Source: Asterella californica | Lineage: Eukaryota; Streptophyta; Marchantiopsida; Marchantiales; Aytoniaceae | Direction: 5' to 3' | Assembly (NCBI GenBank): GCA_036924285.1 | Contig: JAYKYS010000016.1 | Location: 1,488,001-1,552,000, forward strand | Length of the DNA: 64,000 nt | Shown: piece by piece, positions 34,830 to 45,959 of the stretch | Position numbering within the stretch: position 1 is the first letter of the stretch | How the letters are laid out: every line of letters begins with the position of its first letter | Notes under the pieces: generated by a model | Databases searched by the model: none | Seen by the model: the letters and a program-made list of their open reading frames with translations, nothing else | What the model was told of the DNA's origin: nothing | Program-made: the position numbers and the translations under genes

Positions 34830-37147
34830 ATGTCGATGCATCCGCGAGGCTTGGTGTTACCCGCGACAGAATTGGCCGAGGCCACTCCTTTCCTCAAGGA
34901 GTTGGGTCTCGACTTCTTCCTGTGGGATTGGAACCTCGCAGATCAAGGACTTCTGGAGGAGGTGTGGGTCGCGTTACCACCGCGTAACCGTGTACCTGCG
35001 AAGGCAGGAGTAGCTCGGGGAAGACCGTCTTCCTGGACTGAAGACTGGTGGCGTAAGGCGTTTCACAGGCCTGAGACCGAGAACCGAGGATATTGGTACG
35101 AGAAGAAGATCTTGCCTAGGATTGTGAGTTCATGGCATGTGCCTGGGAGTACCACCTGCCTTTTCGTGGAAGACAGGCAGGGGAGGAACGGTTGGAAGAT
35201 AGAGTCTTACCGGGAGCCGAAGAAGCGACTTTTGACGAAGTTGTTTCTGTATCTTTTCCCCAAGGAAAAAGCGCAGAAGACAAGGTACTTAGGAGATCAG
35301 GACGTGGAGATCAGGACGTGGAGTTCCTGGAATCAGTGTGGGATGACAGAGTGCTAATCTACTGGGACGCGTACATCCACAACTATGTACAGACGGAGCT
35401 AGCATACTTGGGTACCCCGGCGGGAGGACATGTGACGCCCTTCTTCTGCTACTTGTATGTAGCCATGGGGGATCTTAGGGAAGATCAGCTGGCAGTGTAT
35501 GGGCCAATGGAGCGACAGGAGGTGAAGGAGGAGACCTCGGAAGACGATGACCGAGAGGCAGCAGCAACGTCCCCTCCCACTCTGATGCCACAGTTGAGAC
35601 CCGGCTCTCACCAGAAGACGCTTCTGGTGAGGGAAGACGAGTCTAGTGGGTCGGAAGACGCCACGCCAGTGAGGAAGATGGGTCACAGAAGTGTACCAAG
35701 GACACCCATCTCCCTCATTCATTCAGGATCGAAGTCGGACTCGGAGGAAGACTTGCTGAGTACCCGATCGGAGTAGAAGACAGCTTCTGTAACACCTGGG
35801 AGTCTTCCGAAGACTCCAGAAGACGACGGATGGATGGGCACTCCTACTGCGATGCGAGGAAGCGCAAAGAGGAGAGCCGCTCCTGCCACGAGGAGTCTTC
35901 CACCCCGGAAGATGAGAAGAGTAGCTTCTTCTCGTGCGCAGAAGATGAAGGCCGTAGTGGTGGAAGAGGCTTCCTTGTCTCTGGAAGACGAAGTCGACAC
36001 CATGGAGCGAGTGGTGGAAATGAACTTGTCTTCCGCAGGAAGACGACTAGAGGAGTTCAGTGCCTAATTCCAGAAGGAGATCCAGCCCGCTATGGAGTTG
36101 CTGGAGAGGAGAGCGATGACACAGGAGAAGCCTTTACAGCCTGGATTCGGCCTGCGCACCTTGCTGCGACAGGAAGACAGCCAGCAGAAGACGGAGTCGC
36201 TGGAAGCTAGCCTCCGCACTACGGAGAAGCTTGCAGCCAGGTACAAGGCGGAAGCAGCCGCTTCTGCCAAGGAGTCAATGCAACTTCGGAAGAGCAACTA
36301 GGAGTTGCAGACGCGAGTACAGCAGCGCGATCAGGAAGTTCTCCGAGTGCGGGAGAAGATCACTGCCCTCACAGAAGAGCAGACCACTTGGAGGATGCAG
36401 CGAGAAGCCACAGAAGCACGAGCTGCAGCGCAGAGGGAAGCAGCGGAGGCTCGTGCGCAGAAGATGTTAGCTCAATCGGTAGAAGCGCTTCGGAAGAAGT
36501 TCAACTTCACCGCGGGTAAGAAGTTACTTACCTTAGCTAGGGAATGGGACAGCGGGTCCAAGACGAGGTTGGTGGAATGCAGAGATAGCATGTTCAGGTA
36601 CCTGGATAGACAGATAGAACGAGTGAAGACACTTTATGATCTTCCCTCACTTCCAACACCTGCAACCGCATCTTCCCAAGCCCCAGCACCCTCGACTGGA
36701 TCCGGAATGGAGAAGGAGGAGTTCGATCTCGCTGTACACTTGGTGGTGACAGCGTTGGAAGACGAGAAGACTCCAGAAGACGCCCCGGAAGACATGATGT
36801 CTTCTGGAAGACAGGAAGACGAGCCGTCTTCCCAGGTATTCCGCGTGGAGGAAGCGACTTCCCCGGACCCCTATGAGGTCGCCATGGTCCCTAGTACTGC
36901 ATCTGTGCCTCAGAAGACCGAAGACGCACCATTCGACTCGTCTTCCCAGAAGACCATTCCATCTTCCGAAGTCGAAGCCGAGGAAGACGCAGCCGCAGAA
37001 ACAGCAGGGCCAGCGAAGAGCGAGGAGAGGGAAGCTACCTCAGTGGTACCCGAGGTAAGTGCAGGGCTTCCCAGCCCATCAGAAGTCGAGGTAGTAGCTC
37101 CGGTAGGAGCAGATCATGTGGAGATTGCCACCGAGCAATCAGAGTAG
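34830..37147 (+). pseudogene. Large ORF of unknown function with coiled coil, retroelement-associated
   Basis: The N-terminal part (34830-about 35300) has LGLDFFLWDWNLADQGLLEEVW and the motif SSWTEDWWRKAF. After a frameshift in 35230-35320 the frame 35132-37147 continues, with IYWDAYIHNYVQTELAYLG. Three in-frame stops follow, at 35774 (TAG), 36065 (TAA) and 36299 (TAG); each would be Gln after one C-to-T change. A basic Arg/Lys-rich part follows, then a long Ala/Glu/Gln-rich coiled coil (about 36310-36500), FNFTAGKKLLTLAREWDSG and an acidic Ser/Pro/Glu-rich tail. I do not recognise the family. An extra ORF before the 3' LTR is known in Athila/Tat-type elements, and this may be an analogue. 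Confidence 0.5.
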
Positions 37148-38790
37148 TTAGCAAACTTAATCGACACTTCCAGATTTAGTAGGATCGGACATGCTATCTT
37201 AAGGGTGGCAGTTTTTCATGTAAAAATAGTTAGGACCCCATGTGGCAGCATAGGTAGCGTAAGAGTAACACAGTGGAGGGCTAATTGGGAAGAGGGACCG
37301 CATGCATGTGAGGTGACAACCTCTTGTCAGCGCCTCTCTCTCTCTCCCTGGTGGTCGCCTCCCCTGACTCTCGAGGCAGATGGTTAAGTAGGATCGTAGA
37401 GTAGGAAATGGAGCTCTGACAGTTCTGCCAGTTCTGTAGAATTCTGTAGTAAATGAACATACACACCGATTCTACAGGCAGGCAAGCGAGACACATTAGA
37501 GCAGAGACAGTCTTAGCGCACTACACCCGTTGTTGGAAACATACGAATAGTCTTGGAATATACAGGAGGGGTCTGCATACTCGCACCAGCAGTGATTCGA
37601 AGATGTAGATAGAAGTAGTGGACAGTCTAGGAACAGGGAACGGCATCCTCGTGCAGTCCTGTTAGCTAGACTGGTGTGTCGAGGAGTAGACGCAAGAAGT
37701 AGCGGGAGTGAGCTTCCCAATGCCATTGTGACTTCTTCTCGGGGAATAGATTGTGGATTTGAGTGCAGCAGCTTCGCTCATGTCTTCTGGGTGGTGGAAT
37801 GTATTGAATTCGCTCCCAATTGTGCATGGGAAGTGTTCTTCTTGAGTGGCGGTGAATGTCAACAGTTGTGGAGTGTAGCTTGACTCGTTCAATAGAGCAC
37901 TTGGGATCTACGTACGAACGGTCTTCTGGGTAAGGGATCCCAGAAGATAGAGCAGTCAGAGCAGCGAAGTGAAGAAGAAAGAAGCCTTCTTCCCGCAACA
38001 AAAGACGACATCCTCGAGTAGAAGACGGTGCTACAGTACTCACGTTTGTTGTCTTCCTCCCCAAACTATTATAAGCAGGGATGGCTTGTTAGTCAGGATC
38101 CGGACTAGAAGCCTGTCGGAATCTTAATTGCCCTTTTTCATCCTGTTTTCTCTTGTTTGGATTTCTTCCCATCTTCCCTCATCTTCCCCATCTTCTTATC
38201 TTCTTCTAGTGAGCTTCCGATACTTCTATTGAGCTTCCGTGAAGGTGAATGTCGTTGTAGTGCTGCAGGAAGACAACTTCCGTAGGCAGAAGCCTGGGAA
38301 GGCTACAGGGGACATACACCCTGTGATTTATCCAACCCGTTGGAATGTGAATGTGAGAGTAAGGTGTAACGACTGTTACTAGTCGATTTCTGCGAAGCCG
38401 GACAACCTTCTGGAGGTGTGAGAAGACGAGTTGAACCCCCAGAAGACGAGAATCGCTTCGGGAAGACGGTATCGAGAAGACCGGAAGAAGCAACCTGGAA
38501 GCAGGAAGATCGTCTTCCCGAGCTTCTCTGTGAATAGTTGTATGATATTGTAATTGGTAGTTGTTTGTTTGGGTCCAGAGCACCATTTGGCGTGTCTGGA
38601 AGACGTGTTGTTTTGTGTGGTTTTGTGAGAAGACGGGATTTCTAGACAAAATCCGTGTGTTTGTGTGTTTGAACAGATCTTAGAACTTAGAGCAGCGTTA
38701 CTTGTGCAAATCCTCTGTGGGAACGATATCTTGTATACTAAATGGGCAAAAGGAGAAATCCTACGTCACTACATATAGTGAGGAACCATT
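37148..38790 (+). repeat. Putative LTR of the GAAGAC-rich element
   Basis: Non-coding DNA between the coiled-coil ORF stop and the primer-binding site. Its end carries the usual plant LTR/leader features (CTCTGTGGGAACGATATC near 38715). No second copy was found in the window, so the length (about 1.6 kb) is inferred from neighbours. Long LTRs fit the Athila/Tat group, which uses the same primer tRNA. The 5' boundary is unknown. Confidence 0.45.
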
Positions 38791-38793
38791 TTT

Positions 38794-38811
38794 TGGCGCC
38801 GCTGCCGGGGA
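38794..38811 (+). other. Primer-binding site for tRNA-Asp
   Basis: TGGCGCCGCTGCCGGGGA matches the 18-nt complement of the plant tRNA-Asp 3' end at all but one position (C for T at position 10). It is the priming site for minus-strand synthesis, with gag starting about 300 bp downstream. Confidence 0.8.
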
Positions 38812-39114
38812 TTTCATCTTAGTAACTTCTGTTCTAAGCTTCCTGGATCTGTGTGCCATTAGTTAGGATTCGTTTCGAACTAACTTCGATTGTAGTTGAA
38901 TGTGTTGTGGGACTCTATCTTGCTAGAAGACAGGAACCGCAACCAGAAGTTGATAAGATACATCAGGGAGAGTTGGAAGAAGCCGCTTCCCTGCTTCCAA
39001 GAACTCCTTGGAAGACTCGATCTTGGAAGATTGCAGTGAGTGCAACCAGAAGCAGGAGAAGAAGACGTTCTGAACTTGTGATCGGTTGTTCAGTCATCTG
39101 GTCTCCCGGATCTA

Positions 39115-40698
39115 GTGTTAGAAGAAGAGAGACATCTGTTCTCCGTACTCTGGTGGATGCCTCCGACCGGAGGAAGAAGCAGAAGACGCACGGGTAAAGA
39201 TCCTGAGTGGGTTAACTCACCCCAGCAAACCGCTTCTAGAGAGCAACGGATATCCCTGAGACACCAAAGGAAAGAAGAAGAGCTCAGGAAGATCCGATCG
39301 GTAGAGTTGGAAGAGCCTTCCATCTCGAGCATAATCTTTGGCGAAGACAGAAGCCAACCGGGTGATCACGTGTATAAAGTAGATTTTGGTACTGGTTACT
39401 CGGAAGACGTCTTCCCAAGTGCGGAAGAAGCTTCTCAAGATGAGGGAAGACTGGAGGAGATTGTTCCAGACGTCTCGGAAGGTAGCAGTGACAGTAGCTC
39501 TGACTCAGAAGACGATCTTCCTGATTCAGACAAGCATGGACCTTCGAGAAGACCATCTCCACCACCTGGACCTGAGGAAGAAGGAAATTGGCAGTCGCAC
39601 CAGCCGGCAGTCAACATGGCTTCCCACACTCGGCAGAAGTACCATCCGTACGACGATGATGATGATGCGGACGACTTCATCACGATGTTCGAGACCATCT
39701 CTAGATCCAACAAGGAAGACGCTGATGTTGACAGACTCCGTGTATTTCCCAGTTTGATCAAAGGGAAAGGAAGGAAGTGGATGAGTAAAACGTTGGATGA
39801 TGTTGTAGTAATGGCCGCTTGGGCTACTCTGAAGGCAGCTTTTCTGAAGAGGTTCAGAGGAGTGGGCTACGATCGTATGACCCTCATAGAGCTTCAGAGG
39901 CTCGAACGAAAGAAGAAAGAGACACTGAGGGATTACACCGAGAGATTTGAAGATCTCTTGGATCACATCCCTCAGAACCAAGGAAGACCCGGCTACTGTG
40001 CCCAGCAAGCTGTGGACTGGTACTTGGGAGGATTGTCTCAGGATATGGAATTGTACTGCAGGAGAGGAGGAGGTGATGATTTAGCGGAGGTACAGAAGCA
40101 TGCCGAGCAGTATGAAACCTCGAGCATCACTCGGAATATGACGAAAGACAAAGGGAAGACCTCGAAGAAGTCCAAGAAGTCGAAGAAGTCTTCCCGGAAG
40201 TCCAAGAAGAAGTCCAAGTCCACTGAAACTGATAACAGTGATTCGGAAGCAGCCTCTACTTCTGAAGAGTCTATTGTCGAAAGTTCAGAATCCGAATCTG
40301 AACAAGAGAAGAAGACGCGGAAAAAGAAGAAGGAGAAGGCGCGAGCAAGGGAGGAAGTTGTGCAGAAGATGCCTCAAACTCAAATCATTTAGTCTGCACC
40401 TGATCCCCGCATCGATGAGGTTCTGAAGCAGTTTGCCGACCTGAAAGTTCATCTTCTGAATCAGAAGGACAAGCGGAAGCAGCCTACGGCTTCCCGGCCA
40501 AACCTTTGGTGCAACCTTTGTAACTCTTCTGGACACACCAGAGATCAGTGTACGCAGGACCAAGCTGTCAACTGGGCAGGATGGGAAGAAGATGATGAGG
40601 GATATCTACACGATCCCAGTGGGGAAACCTGCTATAGGATCGAGACGATCCAACCCTTCACTCCACGCACAACGAGTATGCTGGTCCCATCTCTTTAA
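39115..40698 (+). pseudogene. Gag of the GAAGAC-rich retrotransposon
   Basis: The frame runs 39115-40392, has one TAG, and continues in the same frame to a TAA at 40696-40698. The N-terminal 160 residues are acidic and Ser-rich. The capsid domain starts near YHPYDDDDDADDF and holds FPSLIKGKGRKWMSKTL, AAWATLKAAFLKRFRG, TLRDYTERFEDLL and YLGGLSQDMELYC. A Lys/Ser-rich stretch (SKKSKKSSRKSKKKSK) follows. A zinc knuckle, CNLCNSSGHTRDQC (C-X2-C-X4-H-X4-C), lies near 40510-40553. The TAG follows QTQII and is one base from a Gln codon. No protease or pol follows, so the element is truncated. Confidence 0.85.
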
Positions 40699-43300
40699 TT
40701 GTACCGTCAGTCGATCAATTGAAAATCCCCTCTCTTCGTCAAGACCTCGAGATCTCACCAGAGCTCAATCGAGGATAGCGTTACTTGTTGCTGCGTTCCT
40801 TCCTTCCCTTCTTCTTTTCCTTTCTTGGTTGACTACTCACTCTGATTCTTTTGCCGGCATGATAATTCAAGCTTAGAGTTATTGTAAAGTTAAGGATTTG
40901 TCCTTATGCCCAGCATGATGTAGAGGGACGAGATGGTTTAGGTGAAAGAGTTCAGTTGTATATGAGAAAGAGTTTTTTGGAAGAGCGTTGAGAATTTCCT
41001 TGAGAATTTCAACTTGAAAGTTTGTAGGTTGGGTTGTAAGAAAGATAACGAGTTTAAGACGGCTCGGCACAATAGCAACGTGAAGGATTTCATAAATTGC
41101 ACTGCGTGCAACACAATTCATACTTGATTTTCGCACAAAGTGTATAGTGAATGAGGATTTTAGTACTCTTTTCTGCAATCAAAGGAGAACGACGTCATTC
41201 ATTTTATATATTGTCTTATCAAATTTCACGAAGTCACATCTAGGAAAGCACCGGGCTCCTAGCTTCTAAAGACGACGTAGTAGTGTGTGCAGAAGATAAC
41301 AACCTCAAGTGTGACTCTCTCATCTTTAAACCTGATTTTTCTGCACCCTTAAACTGTACCCAAACTTCAAACGCTTGTAGTATGTTTAGTTAAAGTTCTC
41401 GCCAAAGTTACAAGTAGTTAAAGTGTCTGTCTTCTACTCAAGTATAGTAACCTTGATTTCAAAATCGAGGTTTCACATGACCCTTCAACCTCCAAATCTT
41501 GATTTCAGAATTGAAGTTGAGACCTCAACTCCCAAACTCATTTCTGGAAAATAAATCTGTCGTAAATAATCTTCCGGTACATAACTCCTTTATGTTTATT
41601 AGAAGTTTTAACTCATACGTTGTTGTTTGTGTTTCTCAAACCTAAGCGCTTTTCACAGCCAGATACCCCACGTATTCCTGTAAACATCTTTCGTGCCCTA
41701 TGATATGACAATGAGAAATGAACTCCAAAAGCTAGAAGTATGTTTCTCTTGTGGACCCATGCTCGAAGTCATTCAAGGGTGTTAAGTTCTATGAAAAGCA
41801 TGTTGTTAGTAAGCATAACCAACTGTTTTCAATGGATTTGGAGTCTAATGGTTCATATGCACGAAAGAAAAAACAGTATAAAATGAAATTCTCGATCGAT
41901 GAGCCATGTGCATATTTCTTCCGACTTCAAGAAATACTTTTGACACGGTGGGTGCAAAATAAGTGCAAACAAAAGGCGAGGATCTGGAGACAAGTATGAG
42001 AGCGCGTTGCGCTTCTCATGGTCTGCCACCTTTAGCAGAAGAGCTTTATGTTCTTGCAACTATTCTACAAGTTGTGATGAAGCTGATGTTTGGTCTCTCA
42101 GCTTGGGAGTCATTGTTAGAAGATAAAAAGAGGTAAAGGGATAAAGTGTTTACCATGTCTGTTTTTATCCCTTCAAGGGACATCATACTGTCCTTTATGG
42201 GTAACCACAGCGTACTCGAACCAGATTCACACAATAGCAGTTCTTTGGCAACACCTCCAACCGAGAGCTGGAGGGTTTGAACTCCATATCTTTCGCTTAG
42301 AGGTCTGAAACTCAACCATCTCAGCTACCGATCTTCTGTTTATGATGGATACAGTAAGATATGCAAGTTGGGTAAGAATTCGACCATGACTACGTATATC
42401 AATGATGCTACCAAATTGATGATGAGATGATCGAATGTCTTTCCGCTGCAAAGGAGATCAAAGGGAATAAAGAGTGAAGGAAGCTTCAAGTTTTAAGTAC
42501 AGCTGTGAAATCAGTGTGATCTGTAGACATGGAAGATATCGATGCAAAACAATGATGGACCGGTACGCGAGGAGTGAGAAACAAGTGTTTGAAATTCTTA
42601 GATAAACAATGTTGTGCTTAGACAACATCAATTTTATGTGTTGGTAAGACCATATTGATTGTAGCACGTGAAGCTGATTTACTTTTTGTTGTCTTGCGAG
42701 TTGGAAATAATACTTCAACCTTATAGGGCCCGTAGAACCTTATCATATTACAGATATAACATCACATAGCGATATCATAACATCTGTAATTAATGTTTGT
42801 CATCCACTTATTCACTACACAAACAACCCTATCAATAACTGCAAATAAATTTCATACAAAAACATTCTAAAAATATATGATTTTGATTGTAATCTCCAAT
42901 ATTCTTCATATGAAGACATCATGTGTTACAAAGTATTGGATCGAGATAGAATTTCGATCGAGAACTAAACAAATCATAATCACACTCATACTATTCTCAT
43001 CCTTTGATATGATCCAAGTGCAAGAAATGATCACTACTTACAATCCGCAATCACCTTCTCGTTGTCATTCAATCTTGTCTCATACTTTACTTATGCAATT
43101 TATCGATCTCGTCTACCTCCTTTATGATTCCTTTTAAAGGAGTGTAGACTCCTCTCGAATGGTTGAACATCTCTCATTCAATGTGTATCACGCTTGGGTC
43201 TTTGAAAGACATGTCAAACGTTAGTTGCAACGTCTAGTTTGAATATAATATGTGATATTTAAAGTACCTCTTAACATATCTAATCCTTAAGGAGAGTCGT
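40699..43300. other. Intergenic DNA, no gene recognised
   Basis: The hexamer enrichment of the left neighbour ends here. An 82-codon ORF at 41751-41999 begins with PCSKSFKGVKFYEKHVVSKH, which looks like the second half of a C2H2-type zinc finger with an F...H-X4-H pattern (SERRATE/ARS2-like); the first Cys is replaced. It is too short and isolated to call. The rest is AT-rich and without recognised features. Confidence 0.35.
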
Positions 43301-43407
43301 AGTATAGTCTTAGGAGTGATCTCTGTCACCCCTCGTCCTTGAGATAATGCTATCCCGAGATGATGTCATTTCCTGTGTAAAGATAACATGCCTTCTTTTA
43401 ACCTCTT

Positions 43408-43518
43408 GGTGACGTGACTTATTCCTTGGATGATATCATCTGTCTCTTTGGTGACGTCACTTATCTTATAGGTGACGTCATCCCTTGAGTAAAGACTCAG
43501 ATTTCGAAGAATATAAAA
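43408..43518 (+). promoter_or_regulatory. Promoter-like cluster of TGACGTCA-type sites with TATA box
   Basis: Three GGTGACGT(C/G)A words lie at 43408, 43450 and 43471. Two contain the bZIP/CRE palindrome TGACGTCA, and the first is TGACGTGA. A TATAAAAT box follows at 43512, about 32 bp after the last site. The spacing and orientation read as a + strand promoter. No intact gene follows. It may be the U3 of an LTR linked to the integrase remnant at 44.9-45.5 kb. Confidence 0.4.
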
Positions 43519-43756
43519 TCTCTATTTCCAAGTTATCTAGCATAAGCTTCACTCAATCATAGTTTATGTCGAAACACTCGACTTTATACTTTACATATAA
43601 TGTGAATTGGCCGGTAACAACTTTAGGTCTTTTTCTTGCAAGAAATACTACATTCAGAAATTGAAAAAAAACTGCTCTCCATTCGAGATAAGTACATTCT
43701 TTTGCAAAATACCTCTTCTATATGAAGATACAAAAGGTAGTAGGAGGTAGTAGGAG

Positions 43757-43793
43757 GTTTAAGGTAGTAGGAGAGTCTCCTACTACCTTAAAC
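43757..43793. repeat. Perfect 17-bp hairpin with 3-nt loop
   Basis: GTTTAAGGTAGTAGGAG (43757-43773), loop AGT, and its exact complement CTCCTACTACCTTAAAC (43777-43793). Two more copies of GGTAGTAGGAG precede it in tandem (from 43737). The loop is too short for a usual microRNA precursor. It may be a replication-slippage product of the GGTAGTAGGAG repeat. Confidence 0.85.
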
Positions 43794-44882
43794 AAGTCCA
43801 TAAATACTTGCACACATCCTTAGAAGAAATTGTTGGGATGAGTGACCTGATTTTACTCACTCCCACACCACTAAAATTAGGCTTAGCTTATGCATGCCAG
43901 CAAGCTAGCTTGTTGGCTCAGCTCTGTCTCTACCTCCGCACTCTGCTCTCACGCCTCCGATCTCATGCACCTCTATTCTTCGAAACCTCTAAATATCTCC
44001 TAACACGTGCTCCACCCCGCTCACTCTCCGCTCAGCTAAACACACCCCAAACATCAACTTCGAACAACTCCACAAGGTAGAAATCTGCCAAGGATATACG
44101 CGTAGGTGAGTTTTCGTCAAATTTTTGATCACCCGCGATCTTCTTTCCTCTGTAACTCACTTGATCGTTCACCAAATTGGATGATTTTCTATGCGATGGA
44201 ATTGTCTTCCCAATGCGCACCAACTACACATATCACCACAAGAAATTACTGATCAATGTTCTATCCGATGTCCACTGATGTACATTTGTCGACCTTCAAA
44301 TTGATCCAAAATCTGTCACAAGAAATTTCAGCAACGCTTCCGCACTAACCCACCACAAATTTGACCAAGAATAAGTCCACACACTACTAATCCGAATAGC
44401 GATTAAGCACACGACCAAAAAGAATCACTTCGTGCACGTTCGTGTCATATCGTTCGGACCGTATGTACTTGCAAATCAAAGGTACATACGATATGCACAC
44501 TCCAGAGATATCACCGACAGAAATCTGCAACTTGAGAGCACTCAATCAAACCTCGCGACTTGAGTTATTTGATTAATAAGAATCGGTACTCACTCCATCA
44601 TGCCAACCGACAATACACGAACACTAAAGTTGAGCCACATCCACTCTACGCAACAAAGAATCCATGTTGCACTCACCAAGACTATCTACCATTGCTAGGA
44701 GCTAGAAGGCTCAACTCAAGAACTGCATTCTACAAGCCCTACCTACAAAGTATACCCCTAGTGGGATTAGCTCAAGAACCCACCCTAACGGCACTAACGA
44801 TCCTATCGAGACTAGCCACTACGCACTTGATAAACCTAACCGAGGGCTAAACTGACGTGACATAACTGCCTACAACCCCAAG

Positions 44883-45480
44883 GATAATGCGAAGAGCGAG
44901 CATGGTCATCCACTAATAGTCAAGGCTTTGGTGAAGGTTTGCAACGGACGAGCAAGAGAGTGGTCTAGACTATTATCATTTGCGTCATGGGCTGGTTGCA
45001 TTACACACAACTCAATAATAGTGTATGTGCCAATTGAGCTAATGACAAAGTAGAAACCTATCATTCAAATCGAAGAACATGTGTCGATATGAAGCGTGTT
45101 ATCTTGAGAATATAACTTGTATGAGAGAGGGAACTTCTAACAATCAGAATTCGATAACTAGAGAGGAGACCCGAGGACGTACATGTTATCTTAGACAATA
45201 TATGAGAGGTAAGGTTACAAAACAAGACTCTATTTGATGAAAACATCAATTGAGATCTAAGACGATTGAGTTTTCATCTACGATAACAATCTCGACAACC
45301 AGGATAGTGCATTACGAAAATTCTCTAAGCGGTGGTTTGAACTGTATGTCGTGAGGAGAGGTCATGATAACGCAACATACTTGCTGAAAGGGTTGGATGC
45401 TGCAAGGTTGAAGGTACCGATTGCGGAAAAATACGTGAAGATTATCAAACGACGAGGAGAAAAGATGGATTTGACATTTG
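44883..45480 (+). pseudogene. Ty3/gypsy integrase C-terminal remnant
   Basis: In shifting frames the sequence reads DNAKSEHGHPLIVKALVKVC, REWSRLLSFASWA, YVPIELMTK, then ELLTIRIRQLERRPEDVHV-like sequence with one stop, NKTLFDEN, SLDNQ and KFSKRWFELYVVRRGHDNATYLLKGLD and KVPIAEKYVKIIKRR. This is the end of the core and the C-terminal domain of a Ty3/gypsy integrase. It is not from the same family as the other integrases in the window. No other parts of the element were recognised except possibly the promoter cluster at 43.4 kb. Confidence 0.7.
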
Positions 45481-45959
45481 TAAACGAGATCGAGTTATCA
45501 CATATTAAGGAAGACAAGGAGATCATGATATATTGGAGGATGATGAGATTTTGTGATATACCTGTCCACTCCTTGTGTGTTTCTTTTGACACATACCGGA
45601 GGATGCGTAGGTTTAGAGGAGGTGGATGTCGTGTCGTGGATCCGCTAGTGAGTGAAAGGGACGTTGAGAGACAAATCTTTCCAAAATTATTTAGAATGTG
45701 AATTTGACAACACCATTGTTTAGAGCTAGAGGAGTAGAGCAAGATTGGTTTTTTAATAGTCACAAACGGACTCATATTAAGAAAGTTATAGAGATCAAAA
45801 GTTTTAGAGTTTGGATGCAGACGAATGCTCACATAGCATCCGAGTGCTAACATGGCAGGTGTTGACATGGCACAAAAATTTTGACATGGAAAGTTTACTG
45901 ACGTGACACGTTTTGATGATATGACAACTATACGACGAGATATGCAAGACGTACAATAG

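Larger units (their letters stand above)
32910..40698 (+). mobile_element. Third LTR-retrotransposon region, saturated with GAAGAC/GTCTTC
   Basis: Three parts lie on the + strand: a coiled-coil ORF (34830-37147), a putative LTR (about 37150-38790), then a primer-binding site (38794-38811) and gag (39115-40698). No pol genes follow gag, so the element is cut off near 40.7 kb. An ORF, LTR, PBS, gag order would arise if two copies of one family share a central LTR, with the coiled-coil ORF at the 3' end of the left copy. The hexamer GAAGAC or its complement occurs about 90 times by manual count between 32.9 and 40.3 kb and almost stops outside, which supports one family over the whole stretch. 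The left boundary is set by the hexamer only. Confidence 0.6.

Noticed and set aside
39435..40223. Several - strand ORFs of 60-160 codons
   Set aside because: They are antisense to the gag ORF at 39115-40698, whose + strand frame has clear capsid and zinc knuckle motifs.
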